Source: Microglena sp. YARC (Eukaryota; Chlorophyta; Chlorophyceae; Chlamydomonadales; Chlamydomonadaceae). Taken from it: a stretch of 64,000 nucleotides of DNA. The position numbers and the translations under genes are program-made. The notes beneath the pieces are model-generated. The model made no database searches, was not told where the DNA came from, and saw only the letters and a list, made by a program, of their open reading frames with translations. Location: contig JAJSRW010002071.1 of assembly GCA_022414725.1 (NCBI GenBank), positions 62,001 to 126,000 on the forward strand. Reading direction: 5' to 3'. Positions 18,742-27,573 of the stretch are shown here, one piece after another; positions within the stretch are counted from its first letter, which is position 1, and every line of letters begins with the position of its first letter.

Positions 18742-19545
18742 ATGGGTGCATGCTGTTATTCAAAATTAGTTAGTAAAAAACAACTAGATTTTGTTAAAAG
18801 TACAGCAGAACAGTATATGAAACACTCGGACAAGTTGTACCATACTATGGAACATATTGATGATGTTGTATGTTTTGTTAGGTTGATATTAGCATCAATA
18901 AGAAAAAAGCGTATATATTGCCGAACTTGGAAATATATACGCTTTGAAAACAATTTAATCATGGCAGCATACATGCATGACCTAGGGCATCCAATGGATG
19001 AATCACGAGTAATTCTAGAACAGTTGGTACACAGAAAGTCGGTTGATTTTTGTGATATGGAAAACATGTCCGATTTTACTACAGAGAAATTGCATGCCGA
19101 GCTTTTTAAAGCAGAATGTAGTAAAATAATACGCGATGATGACATGGTTTATATATTGGAATTGATCGAGGCAACAACTTTGAAAACCTATACGACAAAC
19201 CACATAGATCTTGGCAAAACCATTATTCGTTGTGCTGACTTGTCAAATTTTACAGATGTGTGGGAAAAACACAAACGATCCACTAGGAGATTATGTGACG
19301 AAATGAGAACACACATGTGTCCACAAAAACAAATGGTTTTCATAGAAATGGTAGTTTTGCCACAATTTTACTTGTTACACTCATTGGTCAAAACACCAGA
19401 GACAAAGGCATGGATAAAAAACATATGTGACAATTTATCTATGTGGAACTATACTATGATGAACCTATCATCAACAATAAATATATGTCCAGATCAATCA
19501 GTGCATATTGGTCAAGTCATATACAATTATAGAAACACAATATAG
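18742..19545 (+). CDS. Class I cyclic-nucleotide phosphodiesterase with lipid anchor
   Basis: 267 aa from ATG 18742; an earlier in-frame non-ATG codon at 18727 is ignored. The N-terminus MGACCYSK is a textbook dual-acylation signal: Gly2 for N-myristoylation, Cys4 and Cys5 for palmitoylation. The HD-type catalytic domain shows YHTMEHIDDV (His34 as general acid, His38 as metal ligand), AAYMHDLGHP (His79-Asp80) and IIRCADLSNF (Asp166), so all four metal-binding residues of class I PDEs are present, though the domain is shorter than cellular ones (~330 aa). It should hydrolyse 3',5'-cAMP/cGMP or another cyclic nucleotide at a membrane. The glutamine that orients the base in cellular PDEs is not identifiable by eye. 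Confidence 0.8.
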   Translation: MGACCYSKLVSKKQLDFVKSTAEQYMKHSDKLYHTMEHIDDVVCFVRLILASIRKKRIYCRTWKYIRFENNLIMAAYMHDLGHPMDESRVILEQLVHRKSVDFCDMENMSDFTTEKLHAELFKAECSKIIRDDDMVYILELIEATTLKTYTTNHIDLGKTIIRCADLSNFTDVWEKHKRSTRRLCDEMRTHMCPQKQMVFIEMVVLPQFYLLHSLVKTPETKAWIKNICDNLSMWNYTMMNLSSTINICPDQSVHIGQVIYNYRNTI

Positions 19546-19569
19546 ACATGAACTATATTGTTTCATCGG

Positions 19570-20028
19570 TCACAGCATGAACATATTGACAATGTCAATC
19601 GGTTTAACTTTATTTTTTTGTGCTTTCAAAAGAAAGAGTTCGTTCTCTCTTATGTTTTTTCGATGCACTTTTATATTTCTCTGTAGTAAGCTTCTATAAT
19701 AAATTGTATGTATTTCTTTTTTGCATTTGATAGCTTCTAGCGAAGCAAGATTCTCGTATAGGGTTTTTTGTATATCTTCTATTTCCAATTCTAGTTGTTT
19801 CAAGACATACGGCATACAATCTTGTAATTTACACTCGCTCATTTTCATTTGGCGGATTGCGTGTTTTTCGAGTGGTGGTATATTCGGATCATTATCAACT
19901 TCATTTGAAAGCTTGGTATTACATGTGTCGCCGCATTCCCAAGTTTTCTTTAAAGCTTTTTGGTACTTAGTTTGCGATACATGTACTATCATTCGTGTTT
20001 TATTGGCATTTGTCTTGGTTTGGCTCAT
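19570..20028 (-). CDS. Coiled-coil hypothetical protein
   Basis: 152 aa. A basic N-terminal third with a few cysteines (WECGDTCNTK, SECKLQDC) is followed by a long helix (LKQLELEIEDIQKTLYENLASLEAIKCKK) with heptad spacing and a basic C-terminus. No recognised family. Convergent with the phosphodiesterase gene, with 24 bp between the stops. Confidence 0.65.
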   Translation of the reverse strand: MSQTKTNANKTRMIVHVSQTKYQKALKKTWECGDTCNTKLSNEVDNDPNIPPLEKHAIRQMKMSECKLQDCMPYVLKQLELEIEDIQKTLYENLASLEAIKCKKEIHTIYYRSLLQRNIKVHRKNIRENELFLLKAQKNKVKPIDIVNMFML

Positions 20029-20070
20029 GATTTATCATACTCATGACAAAATATTGCACACATGTCGTGT

Positions 20071-20160
20071 GATAAGACGGAGACGGAGACGGAGACGGAG
20101 ACGGAGACGGAGACGGAGACGGAGACGGAGATGGAGACGGAGACGGAGACGGAGATGGAG
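20071..20160. repeat. GGAGAC hexanucleotide microsatellite
   Basis: About 15 copies of GGAGAC with two A substitutions. Non-coding or at the far edge of poor frames (Arg-rich or Leu/Arg shadows). Confidence 0.9.
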
Positions 20161-20212
20161 AAGAGCGTTTGGATTCATCTTATTACATTGTTGTGACACT
20201 AGGAAAAATAAA

Positions 20213-20401
20213 CTATTGTAGTCGCCATCGGAAATGGCACTTTCGACATCCATAGTAGACCACCATGCGCTTGACACACAAGCCGAAAGCTACAACGGTG
20301 TGATTGACCTTGTTGCACTTGGGACAAGGGACGTGAGCACTTCCTCGGGTGTCGTCCATGTAGAACATGGGTTCCATAATGTGGTCATCGGGAATCTCCA
20401 T
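20213..20401 (-). CDS. Small zinc-ribbon protein
   Basis: 62 aa. Two knuckles, CPKC (residues ~26-29) and CRKC (~52-55), are separated by about 22 residues, with VYYGCRKCHFRW in the second, the TFIIS/RPB9-type zinc ribbon. The gene at 55952 has the same layout (CPRC...VYYGCMGCSYRW), so the two are paralogues. Such ribbons work in RNA polymerase or elongation factors, but this protein lacks the acidic DE tip of TFIIS, so the role is open. It is followed downstream by the hexamer microsatellite. Confidence 0.65.
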   Translation of the reverse strand: MEIPDDHIMEPMFYMDDTRGSAHVPCPKCNKVNHTVVAFGLCVKRMVVYYGCRKCHFRWRLQ

Positions 20402-20502
20402 AACGTGGTCTTATAAGGATGAAAACAAAAAAAGGCTTCTTTTGTAATGATGAAAAAAAGAATAAGCCCTAAACCATAAGAGACACTTAAAGAAACATAA
20501 GC

Positions 20503-20771
20503 CCGCTCTGTAAACCCTGTTATCCATCCACTTCCATGAAGCATGCGAAATATTCCCGAACAACAATAAATAACTCGATAGTTGTGCCGCGTTGCTGCAT
20601 GTCATCATACACATAACAATGTTTCCGATATTATTTTGTAAGCAGGCGTCCAGAATGGTTGCAAGACCTTTTCTCTTGAAAATGATTCCTGAACAAATAT
20701 CTTGAACAAGTATATCGTATTCTGGTCTTCTGAGGAATTCAATTTGTCTAGAAAGATCGTCCACTGTTCAA
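20503..20771 (-). mobile_element. Internally deleted IS607-type element
   Basis: Right-end sequence CCGCTCTGTAAACCCTGTTA starts at 20503, a ~150-bp piece of tnpA follows (20613-20763, minus strand, encoding DDLSRQIEFLRRPEY... up to NNIGNIV), and CTGTTCAA, the left-end sequence, closes it at 20764-20771. Most of tnpA and all of tnpB are gone. The piece differs from the complete copies at many bases, so it is older. The next complete copy begins one base later. Confidence 0.7.
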
Positions 20772-20807
20772 CCCGCTCTGAAAACCCTGTTATTCCATTA
20801 TATTCTC

Positions 20808-20837
20808 TAATAATTCTGAAGGGTCGTAGAATTATTA
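20808..20837 (-). ncRNA. Right-end hairpin, candidate omega-RNA part (copy 1)
   Basis: Perfect 10-bp stem TAATAATTCT / AGAATTATTA with a 10-base loop, about 35 bases inside the right end. TnpB proteins use a guide RNA made from the element's right end, with the guide read from the flank beyond it. This hairpin is well placed for that, but no RNA evidence exists here. Confidence 0.4.
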
Positions 20838-20889
20838 TTAGGAAAACCGGTTCTGTTACCGCCTCAGGCGAAGACGGGTAATGTTAGGA

Positions 20890-22248
20890 TTACGATAACA
20901 ATCCTTTCATCAATATGTTTTTAGAAGCATTCGCGTCTCTCCCTGCAACCAAGTTACAAATAGGACATGTAAACACTTTTTTACTTCCGACATCGTTATT
21001 CAATGTCCCACAATTAGAGCAAGTCTTTGTAGTATAACATTCATTCATAATAACAACTTTTCTTTTTAGTACGGAAGCTTTGTATTCCAATCTAGTTTTG
21101 AAGATGTAAAACTTCAAATCGTTGAAATCTTGGTTTAATGTATTGTTTTTGTTTCCTTTGGTAATATCTTGGCTCTTGATATCACCGTAAAATACAAAGT
21201 CATTATGTTTCAATACATGATTGATTGTTTCCCAATGTAAACAATCTACAATATTCTTCTTCTTCTTCTCTATCTTGTTATATTGCTTCTTACGAACCGC
21301 TTTTCTTTCCATGATATCTCTCCTCTTCTTATTAAGTTTCTTCAACAGATCTATTCTATGAGTATAATCCCTAGTATTATAACTTGATACTTCTCCATTG
21401 TTTTTTATGGAACACGAATACGTAGTTGCGAAACACCTAACTCCTGGATCAACACCACACATTGTATACTCGTTTGTTTCATTATCGATATTATTTAATA
21501 TTGTATCGAGAATATGGATAACATATTGACCTTTGTGTCTTACTATGTCGACATTGTTTTTTATTGTTAGATTCTTATGTTTTTTTCTATTTTTATTGCT
21601 TATTTTCAAGACACAATCGTCTTTGAAAGTGTTTGGCAAAATCCTGAGAATTCCATTATTTAAAGATATACTTGAAGGTGCTAATTCTACAGTTTGTCTA
21701 GAGTTCTTTTTTGTATTGTATTTCATCTTGAAAAACTTTATGTTACCATTTTTCAAGTTAGTGAACGCAGATTTATAAGCATCACAAACTGATTTTACTG
21801 CATTTGCTCGAATCTCTTTAGGAGTGAATGTTTCAAATCCTTGTAAATTGTGATTTTTCTCATAATCAATTTCTTTCATTTCATCTCTCATTATCTTATT
21901 CTTAGTCTTGATTTCTTCAATAATTTTTTGTTTGTCAGATTGATCTACTGTGTCTTGCTTTAATGTATGCAAATCTTCAATTTCTTTTGAAAGTTTCTTG
22001 TATGTATTACTGTTCTTTTTGGTATTGGATGTGACAAGGAGATCTCTCAATGTTTGGAAATGTGGTTTATGACCCTTATCTACATATTCTATAGCTTTAT
22101 TACTAACATATCTCGATGTATTAATAAATTCATCGAGTATTTGTTTTTGTTTTTTCGTTGGGAAAAGTTTCATTTGTATTGTTTTTAGTGGTTTTATCTT
22201 TTCTTCCAGAATAGCTTCGTTTGCCCATTTGCCTACAAGAGAAGACAT
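20890..22248 (-). CDS. tnpB: TnpB-type RNA-guided nuclease (copy 1)
   Basis: 452 aa from ATG 22248 (MSSLVGKW), overlapping the 3' part of tnpA by 119 bp. RuvC motif I Asp267 in GVDPGVRC; a GDIKS motif (Asp356) where RuvC II is expected; a four-cysteine zinc finger CSNC...CPIC near 409-430; RuvC III Asp438 in GRDANASKN. N-terminal basic helices (MKLFPTKKQKQILDEF) match the TnpB start. The canonical RuvC II glutamate (usually E-D-L) is replaced or moved. TnpB cuts DNA guided by right-end RNA and helps element retention. The same frame happens to stay open back to 22800, but that part is the tnpA shadow. It differs from copy 2 by about ten amino acids. Confidence 0.9.
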   Translation of the reverse strand: MSSLVGKWANEAILEEKIKPLKTIQMKLFPTKKQKQILDEFINTSRYVSNKAIEYVDKGHKPHFQTLRDLLVTSNTKKNSNTYKKLSKEIEDLHTLKQDTVDQSDKQKIIEEIKTKNKIMRDEMKEIDYEKNHNLQGFETFTPKEIRANAVKSVCDAYKSAFTNLKNGNIKFFKMKYNTKKNSRQTVELAPSSISLNNGILRILPNTFKDDCVLKISNKNRKKHKNLTIKNNVDIVRHKGQYVIHILDTILNNIDNETNEYTMCGVDPGVRCFATTYSCSIKNNGEVSSYNTRDYTHRIDLLKKLNKKRRDIMERKAVRKKQYNKIEKKKKNIVDCLHWETINHVLKHNDFVFYGDIKSQDITKGNKNNTLNQDFNDLKFYIFKTRLEYKASVLKRKVVIMNECYTTKTCSNCGTLNNDVGSKKVFTCPICNLVAGRDANASKNILMKGLLS

Positions 22249-22807
22249 GGATGATTGACAATAAATCTTCTGTGAGCTCTTGTTCACTAGTTTTTTCGTT
22301 TGTACAGTCAAAAATTGTAATTTTTCCTCCTGCTTTTGTGACCAATGATTCGATGAGCTCAAACCCGAATCGACACAGTCTGTCTCTATGGGCAATAACA
22401 ATGTTTCCGATATTGTTTTGTAAGCAGGCGTCCAGAATGGTTGCAAGGCCTTTTCTCTTGAAATTGATTCCTGAACATATATCTTGAACAAGTATATAGC
22501 TATCATATTCTGGTCTTCTGAGGAATTCAACTTGTCTAGAAAGATCGTCCAATTGCTTTTTAGTGGATACTCTAGCATAGATGAAATTTTCTTTTTGAAT
22601 AGTTTGCTTCTTTTGATCATGAAGATTATTACTACACATTTCTTGAATATTTTGCAGATTAATTCTTCTTTGCCCGGAAGGTGTTCTGTAGCAAAGAATT
22701 TTCGACGTGTCAGCCATTTTCCGAATTGTTTGGGAGTCGAGCCCTGTAAGGAGAGCAGCCTTTCCAACTGAAATGTAAACTGTTTCTTTTTTCCCGACAT
22801 TTGGCAT
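22130..22807 (-). CDS. tnpA: IS607-type serine recombinase (copy 1)
   Basis: 225 aa. An N-terminal MerR-like helix-turn-helix (VGKAALLTGLDSQTIRKMAD) precedes a small serine-resolvase domain with catalytic Ser in YARVSTKKQ and conserved DRLCRFGFELIE. A charged Lys/Thr/Asn tail follows (residues ~195-225). This is the standard IS607 transposase order. It moves the element by recombination at a GG dinucleotide. Translated first, with tnpB overlapping its 3' end. Start chosen at MPNVGKKE, preceded by an AT-rich leader inside the left end. Confidence 0.92.
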   Translation of the reverse strand: MPNVGKKETVYISVGKAALLTGLDSQTIRKMADTSKILCYRTPSGQRRINLQNIQEMCSNNLHDQKKQTIQKENFIYARVSTKKQLDDLSRQVEFLRRPEYDSYILVQDICSGINFKRKGLATILDACLQNNIGNIVIAHRDRLCRFGFELIESLVTKAGGKITIFDCTNEKTSEQELTEDLLSIIHVFSCRQMGKRSYSGRKDKTTKNNTNETFPNEKTKTNTR

Positions 22808-22984
22808 TGTAATAATATGTTTGTAACTGTTACCTTATTAATGTATTAATGTGGTTATCTTTTATATCTATTTTTTATAAGATATATAAGTATTTAAAAA
22901 GAAATAACAGGAAACCGAGTAACTGTTCAACCCTATATTCATCCTGAAATGTAAAATTATTAATATATATAAATATATATATCT

Positions 22985-24457
22985 ATGTCAACAAATAGCG
23001 GAAAATGCAATTTGTTACTTGCAATAAAAAAAACAGTGCTGACTCTTGGCAATATCCGTGATATATATTTACGTATATTTACGGATTATCTATGTGATAA
23101 AAAAGGTATACAATATTGTATAGAAAAGTTCAATCCTGATCGTATTGTTTCAGTTATTGACTTTTTATTTTTGGTCCATGACAATCAAGATAACCTTTTT
23201 GTCCTATTAACCCACATCTATGGTGATTTGAAGGCTTATCCGGGAAGAGACATCGGTCAATTTACACATATTTTGAATTCATGGATAACCGACATTGAGT
23301 ACAAATTTCGTAAATCTACTACAAAGTCGGTTCTTACTCTTGGTATATTATATGATATATACACAGATAAATATCTAAACTGTGCCAATATAACATGTTT
23401 CCACCCTTACAGTATTTCACAAGCCATACAACAAAATTATAGTGTAAAAAAATATCAAGAAGATCTAACATATATGATACATAAAATCTACTATTATTTG
23501 AATAGTCGTTTTCAAACAAATGGTCCAATAGAATCCGATGAATTTCAAACTATAATATTGGATAAATTTTTCAATCGTTTTGAAAATAATGTAGTCAATA
23601 AAACCAATACATATCCTTCAGCAAACACACCACATAGAGGTCAATCAGCAAAACCTAGGAAACCGACACCTAAGAAATCACCATCTCCACAATCGAAATA
23701 TAGAGGTCAATCAGCAAAACCTAGGAAACCGACACAATCGACACAATCGACACAATCTCCACAATCGACACAATCGACACAATCGACACAATCTCCACAA
23801 TCGACACAATCGACACAATCTCCACAATCGACACAATCTCCACAATCGACACAATCGACACAATCGACACAATCTCCACAATCGACACAATCTCCACAAT
23901 CGACACAATCTCCACAATCGACACAATCGAAATATAGAGGTCAATCAGCAAAACCTAGGAAACCGACACCTAAGAAATCACCATATCCACAATCGATGTC
24001 TATGTCGCCACCATCTAGGAAACAGACACCTAAGAAATCACCATCTCCACAATCGATGTCTATGTCGCCACCACCTAGGAAACAGACACCTAAGAAATCA
24101 CCATCTCCACAATCGATGTCTATGTCGCCACCATCTCCACTGAAGAAATCACCATCTCCACTGAAGAAAACATCACCTAGGTCAAAAACCCCAAAGGTTA
24201 CTTTGATTGAACTCAAAAAGATGTACAAAGAAATAGAAGGTAAATTTCCCGTAAAAACCATAAATAAAGCACGTTTCCTAGTTCATTCGGATCATTTTCC
24301 AATTAATATAAAAAAAGCAATGGATGAGAATCTCACATTAAGTAGTAATGTAACCATTGTATTCCAGAGATTACCAACTTACATACCTATTAATGATAAA
24401 GAAAGGTACGACGAGATAATTGACGAAATTTTTCTTCTTCATTTGGACCCCTTGTAA
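22985..24457 (+). CDS. Paired-domain protein with SPQSTQ repeat linker
   Basis: 490 aa. Residues ~15-100 and ~110-200 are two versions of one helical unit (VLTLGNIRDIYLRIFTDY.. and VLTLGILYDIYTDKYL..), each followed by an FNP/FHP motif and a long helix with a late acidic-aromatic strand. Residues ~215-400 are disordered repeats: SAKPRKPTPKKSPSPQSKYRG, then many STQSPQ units (9-bp and 18-bp DNA periods), then SMSMSPPSRKQTPKK. The C-terminal ~85 residues carry a third unit (VTLIELKKMYKEIEGKFPVK...VHSDHFP...). Shares this unit with 25960 and 35153. Lys/Ser/Pro repeats suggest nucleic acid binding or phosphorylation. Preceded by ATATATAAATATATATA. Confidence 0.7.
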   Translation: MSTNSGKCNLLLAIKKTVLTLGNIRDIYLRIFTDYLCDKKGIQYCIEKFNPDRIVSVIDFLFLVHDNQDNLFVLLTHIYGDLKAYPGRDIGQFTHILNSWITDIEYKFRKSTTKSVLTLGILYDIYTDKYLNCANITCFHPYSISQAIQQNYSVKKYQEDLTYMIHKIYYYLNSRFQTNGPIESDEFQTIILDKFFNRFENNVVNKTNTYPSANTPHRGQSAKPRKPTPKKSPSPQSKYRGQSAKPRKPTQSTQSTQSPQSTQSTQSTQSPQSTQSTQSPQSTQSPQSTQSTQSTQSPQSTQSPQSTQSPQSTQSKYRGQSAKPRKPTPKKSPYPQSMSMSPPSRKQTPKKSPSPQSMSMSPPPRKQTPKKSPSPQSMSMSPPSPLKKSPSPLKKTSPRSKTPKVTLIELKKMYKEIEGKFPVKTINKARFLVHSDHFPINIKKAMDENLTLSSNVTIVFQRLPTYIPINDKERYDEIIDEIFLLHLDPL

Positions 24458-24505
24458 GCAAAATCTCTCTTTTATGTCTACTTCAAATACAAATGAATGA
24501 CAGTA

Positions 24506-24697
24506 TCATTCTTCTATTCTTTCATAGTTTTTAATACCATCACTTTTTTTTACGTGGTAGTATAGAGAAAGTGGATGGATAATAGATTTTTGCGGGAGTT
24601 TTGATTGTAGTGCATCTTTTACTTCTTCATCGAATAATACAACGAGGTCCGGTGATATGTACTTCCGAGCAATGTTAATGACAACCTGGGTGGTCAT
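24506..24697 (-). CDS. Small hypothetical protein
   Basis: 63 aa (MTTQVVINIARKYISPDLVV...), helical and charged, with no known motif. Convergent with the repeat-linker gene, 48 bp from its stop. Its composition is protein-like, and no competing frame is better. Confidence 0.5.
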   Translation of the reverse strand: MTTQVVINIARKYISPDLVVLFDEEVKDALQSKLPQKSIIHPLSLYYHVKKSDGIKNYERIEE

Positions 24698-24766
24698 TAT
24701 GGTTATAGTTGTATAAAAACATATATTTCTAAATCGTTTTTTAATGATACTTTTAGTTTTTTGTGT

Positions 24767-25500
24767 TCAAGGACAGGCGGTGTATCGACATCTACGCAAC
24801 AGATCCTCAAACTCGATGCGACCGTTCTTGCAGTCAGTACCGGACTCCTTATTCTCATTATTATCATTACTATCATTACCCCTTGTGCGGGCCAACAAGT
24901 ATGGAAATGAAATGCAATGCTCAACTCCGACACCATCATCGTCGTCAAAATAAAATGCCGAATCAGTAGTACCATACAACCGGTTCAATTCTCGTATCAA
25001 CTTGGTATGAGTCATCACGACATGATAGCGTTTTTCTTTAAGCCAATCTGTGAACTGTTTGTACATGACCCGGCTCCTTATTTTTCTACCGGACAAGACA
25101 TCTGTCATGTTTGTTACATATTCCATGACAGCAACAGTCAAATCTTGCTTTATATTCTGGACGGTGCTATCCATATTATCGATGTCTTCATCAATGACTA
25201 TAATATTTTGAAGTTGTTTTGTTACATAATCGGCGATGATCTCTATCATATTATGAGACTCCCCTCCAAAATACTCTCGACCTATATCCGTCCGGGGATC
25301 GAATGTCGACTTGAATTGTCTGATCAACTCTCTTTCAGCCGTCAAGCAATCCGGAGTGTATATAGAGAATAACAGCCTACTCCTTTTGGATACTGTGTCA
25401 ATCGCCGTCTGATGTTATCGGTCCTCCCTATTTTGAACAGTTTTTCCCCTGATTTAATGAACTCTCTTTCCCAAATCAAGTACAAATGTCCGTTTTTCAT
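24767..25500 (-). pseudogene. T5orf172/GIY-YIG-like protein, frameshifted
   Basis: The N-terminal 52 codons (ATG 25500 to TGA 25342-25344) encode GHLYLIWEREF...KLFKIGRTDNIRRRL.QYP, the start of a T5orf172 domain of the GIY-YIG superfamily (the LYLI and KIGRT motifs). The rest of the domain (AERELIRQF, EYFGGE) continues in another frame, 24767-25345, which has only a TTG start. A -1 shift around 25343-25348 would join them, so either one base has been lost or two separate pieces are made. The C-terminal part contains a FDDDDGVGVEH acidic patch. An intact relative lies at 30529. Such proteins are often DNA-binding or nicking, in mobile or regulatory contexts. Confidence 0.65.
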
Positions 25501-25571
25501 TGGATGTATGTGATATATATGGTTTTAGCACTTTGCTTCTAAATACTTTTTTATTTGTGACAGATCCACAA

Positions 25572-25841
25572 TCATAGAAAACAAATGTAGTCACGCTTAA
25601 TGAACACATATGGTGGCATCATCAAGCAAGCACCAGATGCATGAACGCTGTTTTCGGTGCTCAAATTGTAGACTGACTCGTCATGCTTCCACATTTCTAC
25701 CATATATTTGGCGATATACGTATCACCACGCATAAATTCTTCAGCAAAGTCGTCTAGGACCTTGTGTTCGGGAACAATATACTTCTCTATGTATCTGTGA
25801 TGATCTAACTCTACGATATAGGTAAAGCTAACGTACGCCAT
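25572..25841 (-). CDS. Hypothetical protein
   Basis: 89 aa beginning MAYVSFTYIVELDHHRY, mixed alpha/beta, soluble. No recognised family. Spaced about 70 bp from the preceding frameshifted gene, same strand. Confidence 0.55.
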   Translation of the reverse strand: MAYVSFTYIVELDHHRYIEKYIVPEHKVLDDFAEEFMRGDTYIAKYMVEMWKHDESVYNLSTENSVHASGACLMMPPYVFIKRDYICFL

Positions 25842-25959
25842 TGGATCTGGTGCCTACTACTGAGTGTCTTGATAGTGTCTTTGTAGTTATATAATGGATT
25901 ACAGTTACCAAAATCGGCTATTTATACATTACATTCTTTAATCTCTTTAAGTGGCATCA

Positions 25960-26997
25960 CTAGTATTTTAAATTGTTAAAATTTTGTCTCAATGTCATCA
26001 GAATTTTTAAGAAATCTGCCTGGCTTATACCGCCAGCATTTGAATTTACAATTGGATAGATTGTATTGAATATTTCAGACGACAAATCTGTTATGTTCTT
26101 TGGTTGTTGTCGCAATTCATAGGGTAACTTGTCGGGATGCACTTTCAAAAACGCTACCTTTTTCAATGGGAACTTGTTCAGTGTTTTGATATACCAATGG
26201 ATTACTGTATCTACAGTATATGGTTGTACTTCAGGCGTAAGAGCTACTGGACGAATGGGTGTATGTATACTTTTTTTATAATTCTCCCCAACTTGTGTCA
26301 AAATGTTCACAAATTCATTCTTGTTACATAGTCCATTACTGGTCGCTTGGTTCATCATATACTTCAAAATATCAGTCACGATATTCTTCACTCTTTTATA
26401 TCGAGACATTTGGTCTCTCAATGACGACGGTAACGCATTCTGATTGAATGTCGTGTATATTGCAACATTGTCCATTGGAAACGAGAGTTTATATTCCATA
26501 TACCAATTGATAATGACTTTTGTTTCGTATTCTGTAGTAGACGTAGGCAAAGGGGGGACAGGTATTCTCATAGTTTTCGGTGGATGCGGTAATTTAGGGG
26601 ACTGTATCTTTGGGGACTGTATCTTCATCCGTTTAGTATTTTGTTCAGGAAATGACCTCTCTTCTGGCTCTGGGAATACAGTTGGTATATATCTCCTATA
26701 TTTAGCTCTAGGTTCGGGAGCCGGTTTAGGTTTTTTAACATTTGGTGTATTGTCTTTCTTTTTGGGAATGGAGGGAGGACGCGATGTAGGGTCAGATTGC
26801 GTATGGATGTGGTCGGTTTTGACTCGTTTACCCCTGAGTTCAGGTGTTGGAGATTCGGTTTTGTTTGACTTTTTGTTACTGCACTCACTGAGTAATTTCC
26901 TGTACGTCGGGCCGTTTAGCTTTATTTTGTAACCTGTTCTGGGGTTAACCAAATGAGATACCCACCATTTGTCACATACAGTGCTTGAATTTTTCAT
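25960..26997 (-). CDS. 2-cysteine adaptor plus paired-domain protein
   Basis: 345 aa from ATG 26997 (MKNSSTVC), chosen because TATATATAAA lies immediately before it; the frame extends 25 codons further. A 2-cysteine adaptor motif spans residues 8-39 (C-DKWW....NPRTG.KI...YRKLL..C). A Pro/Lys-rich disordered linker follows (~45-160). Then come two copies of an ~80-aa unit: KVIINWYMEYKLSFP...FNQNALPSSL... (about 165-250) and TVIHWYIKTLNKFP...VHPDKLPYEL... (about 265-345). The unit is shared with the proteins at 22985 and 35153. The combination of an adaptor module with the paired unit suggests a structural or scaffolding role (inference). Confidence 0.75.
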   Translation of the reverse strand: MKNSSTVCDKWWVSHLVNPRTGYKIKLNGPTYRKLLSECSNKKSNKTESPTPELRGKRVKTDHIHTQSDPTSRPPSIPKKKDNTPNVKKPKPAPEPRAKYRRYIPTVFPEPEERSFPEQNTKRMKIQSPKIQSPKLPHPPKTMRIPVPPLPTSTTEYETKVIINWYMEYKLSFPMDNVAIYTTFNQNALPSSLRDQMSRYKRVKNIVTDILKYMMNQATSNGLCNKNEFVNILTQVGENYKKSIHTPIRPVALTPEVQPYTVDTVIHWYIKTLNKFPLKKVAFLKVHPDKLPYELRQQPKNITDLSSEIFNTIYPIVNSNAGGISQADFLKILMTLRQNFNNLKY

Positions 26998-27097
26998 TTT
27001 ATATATAGACGGATTTGAAAAATAATAGTGACGGCAATTGTGTGATAAAAAAAACGTTGTTTTCCTTCCCATTCTGATCTCAAAACACTGTTTACTT

Positions 27098-27430
27098 TTA
27101 ATTGTTCATACACGTAGACGTGGACGAATCGGAATCATATTGTGGCCCATCTAATTCTTCTAACATTCCAAAAACATTTTGATACACTACGTTTCTATGT
27201 AATTGTAGGAGTTGATCTTCAATATCGAACTCGCGCGGATATAGTGATTTGTAGAAAAGATACTCGACAGACACCTCAAAATACATCCAGGCTCTGCTCG
27301 TCAACAACAATAACGGTTCTGGCAAGAAAGCATCCAACGTCCAATTTTCGTGCTGATGTTCTCCGAATAGTAATACATCAGCAATAAGACATAACTGATG
27401 TGGATGAAAGTAAACACGAGTGATATTCAT
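27098..27430 (-). CDS. Hypothetical protein
   Basis: 110 aa from ATG 27430 (MNITRVYFHPHQL); a further in-frame ATG at 27448. Central hydrophobic stretch LPEPLLLLTSRAWMYFEV, acidic/serine C-terminus. No recognised family. Upstream is a 20-bp direct repeat (ATTTTCAAATGTTTTAATC, twice). Confidence 0.55.
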   Translation of the reverse strand: MNITRVYFHPHQLCLIADVLLFGEHQHENWTLDAFLPEPLLLLTSRAWMYFEVSVEYLFYKSLYPREFDIEDQLLQLHRNVVYQNVFGMLEELDGPQYDSDSSTSTCMNN

Positions 27431-27573
27431 TGAATTATTAACATTCAAATGTTTTAATCATTTTCAAATGTTTTAATCATTTTTATATCTCTTAGCGGCT
27501 TTATATGAAAATAACTAATGACAAAGCTATAGATGATACCTATAATGTATGTTCATGAGTTGAATACAACAGG

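Larger units (their letters stand above)
20773..22930 (-). mobile_element. Complete IS607-type element, copy 1
   Basis: 2158 bp, bounded by CCGCTCTG (right end, low coordinate) and CTGTTCAA (left end), without obvious target duplication, as expected for IS607-group elements moved by a serine recombinase. Carries tnpA and tnpB overlapping head to tail. Copy 2 at 28088-30245 has the same length and is nearly identical, in the opposite orientation. Boundaries are certain to within 2-3 bases. Confidence 0.9.

Noticed and set aside
20071..20160. Arg-rich protein from the GGAGAC repeat
   Set aside because: A hexamer microsatellite open in all frames; no unique coding sequence is attached.
20890..22800. 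636-aa fusion frame across copy 1
   Set aside because: The first ~184 codons are the +1 shadow of tnpA. Copy 2 has a stop in that region, and TnpB similarity begins only at MSSLVGKW.
23711..23951. RLCRLWRLCRL and SIVEIVSIV minus-strand frames
   Set aside because: Antisense of the STQSPQ repeat in the 22985 gene.
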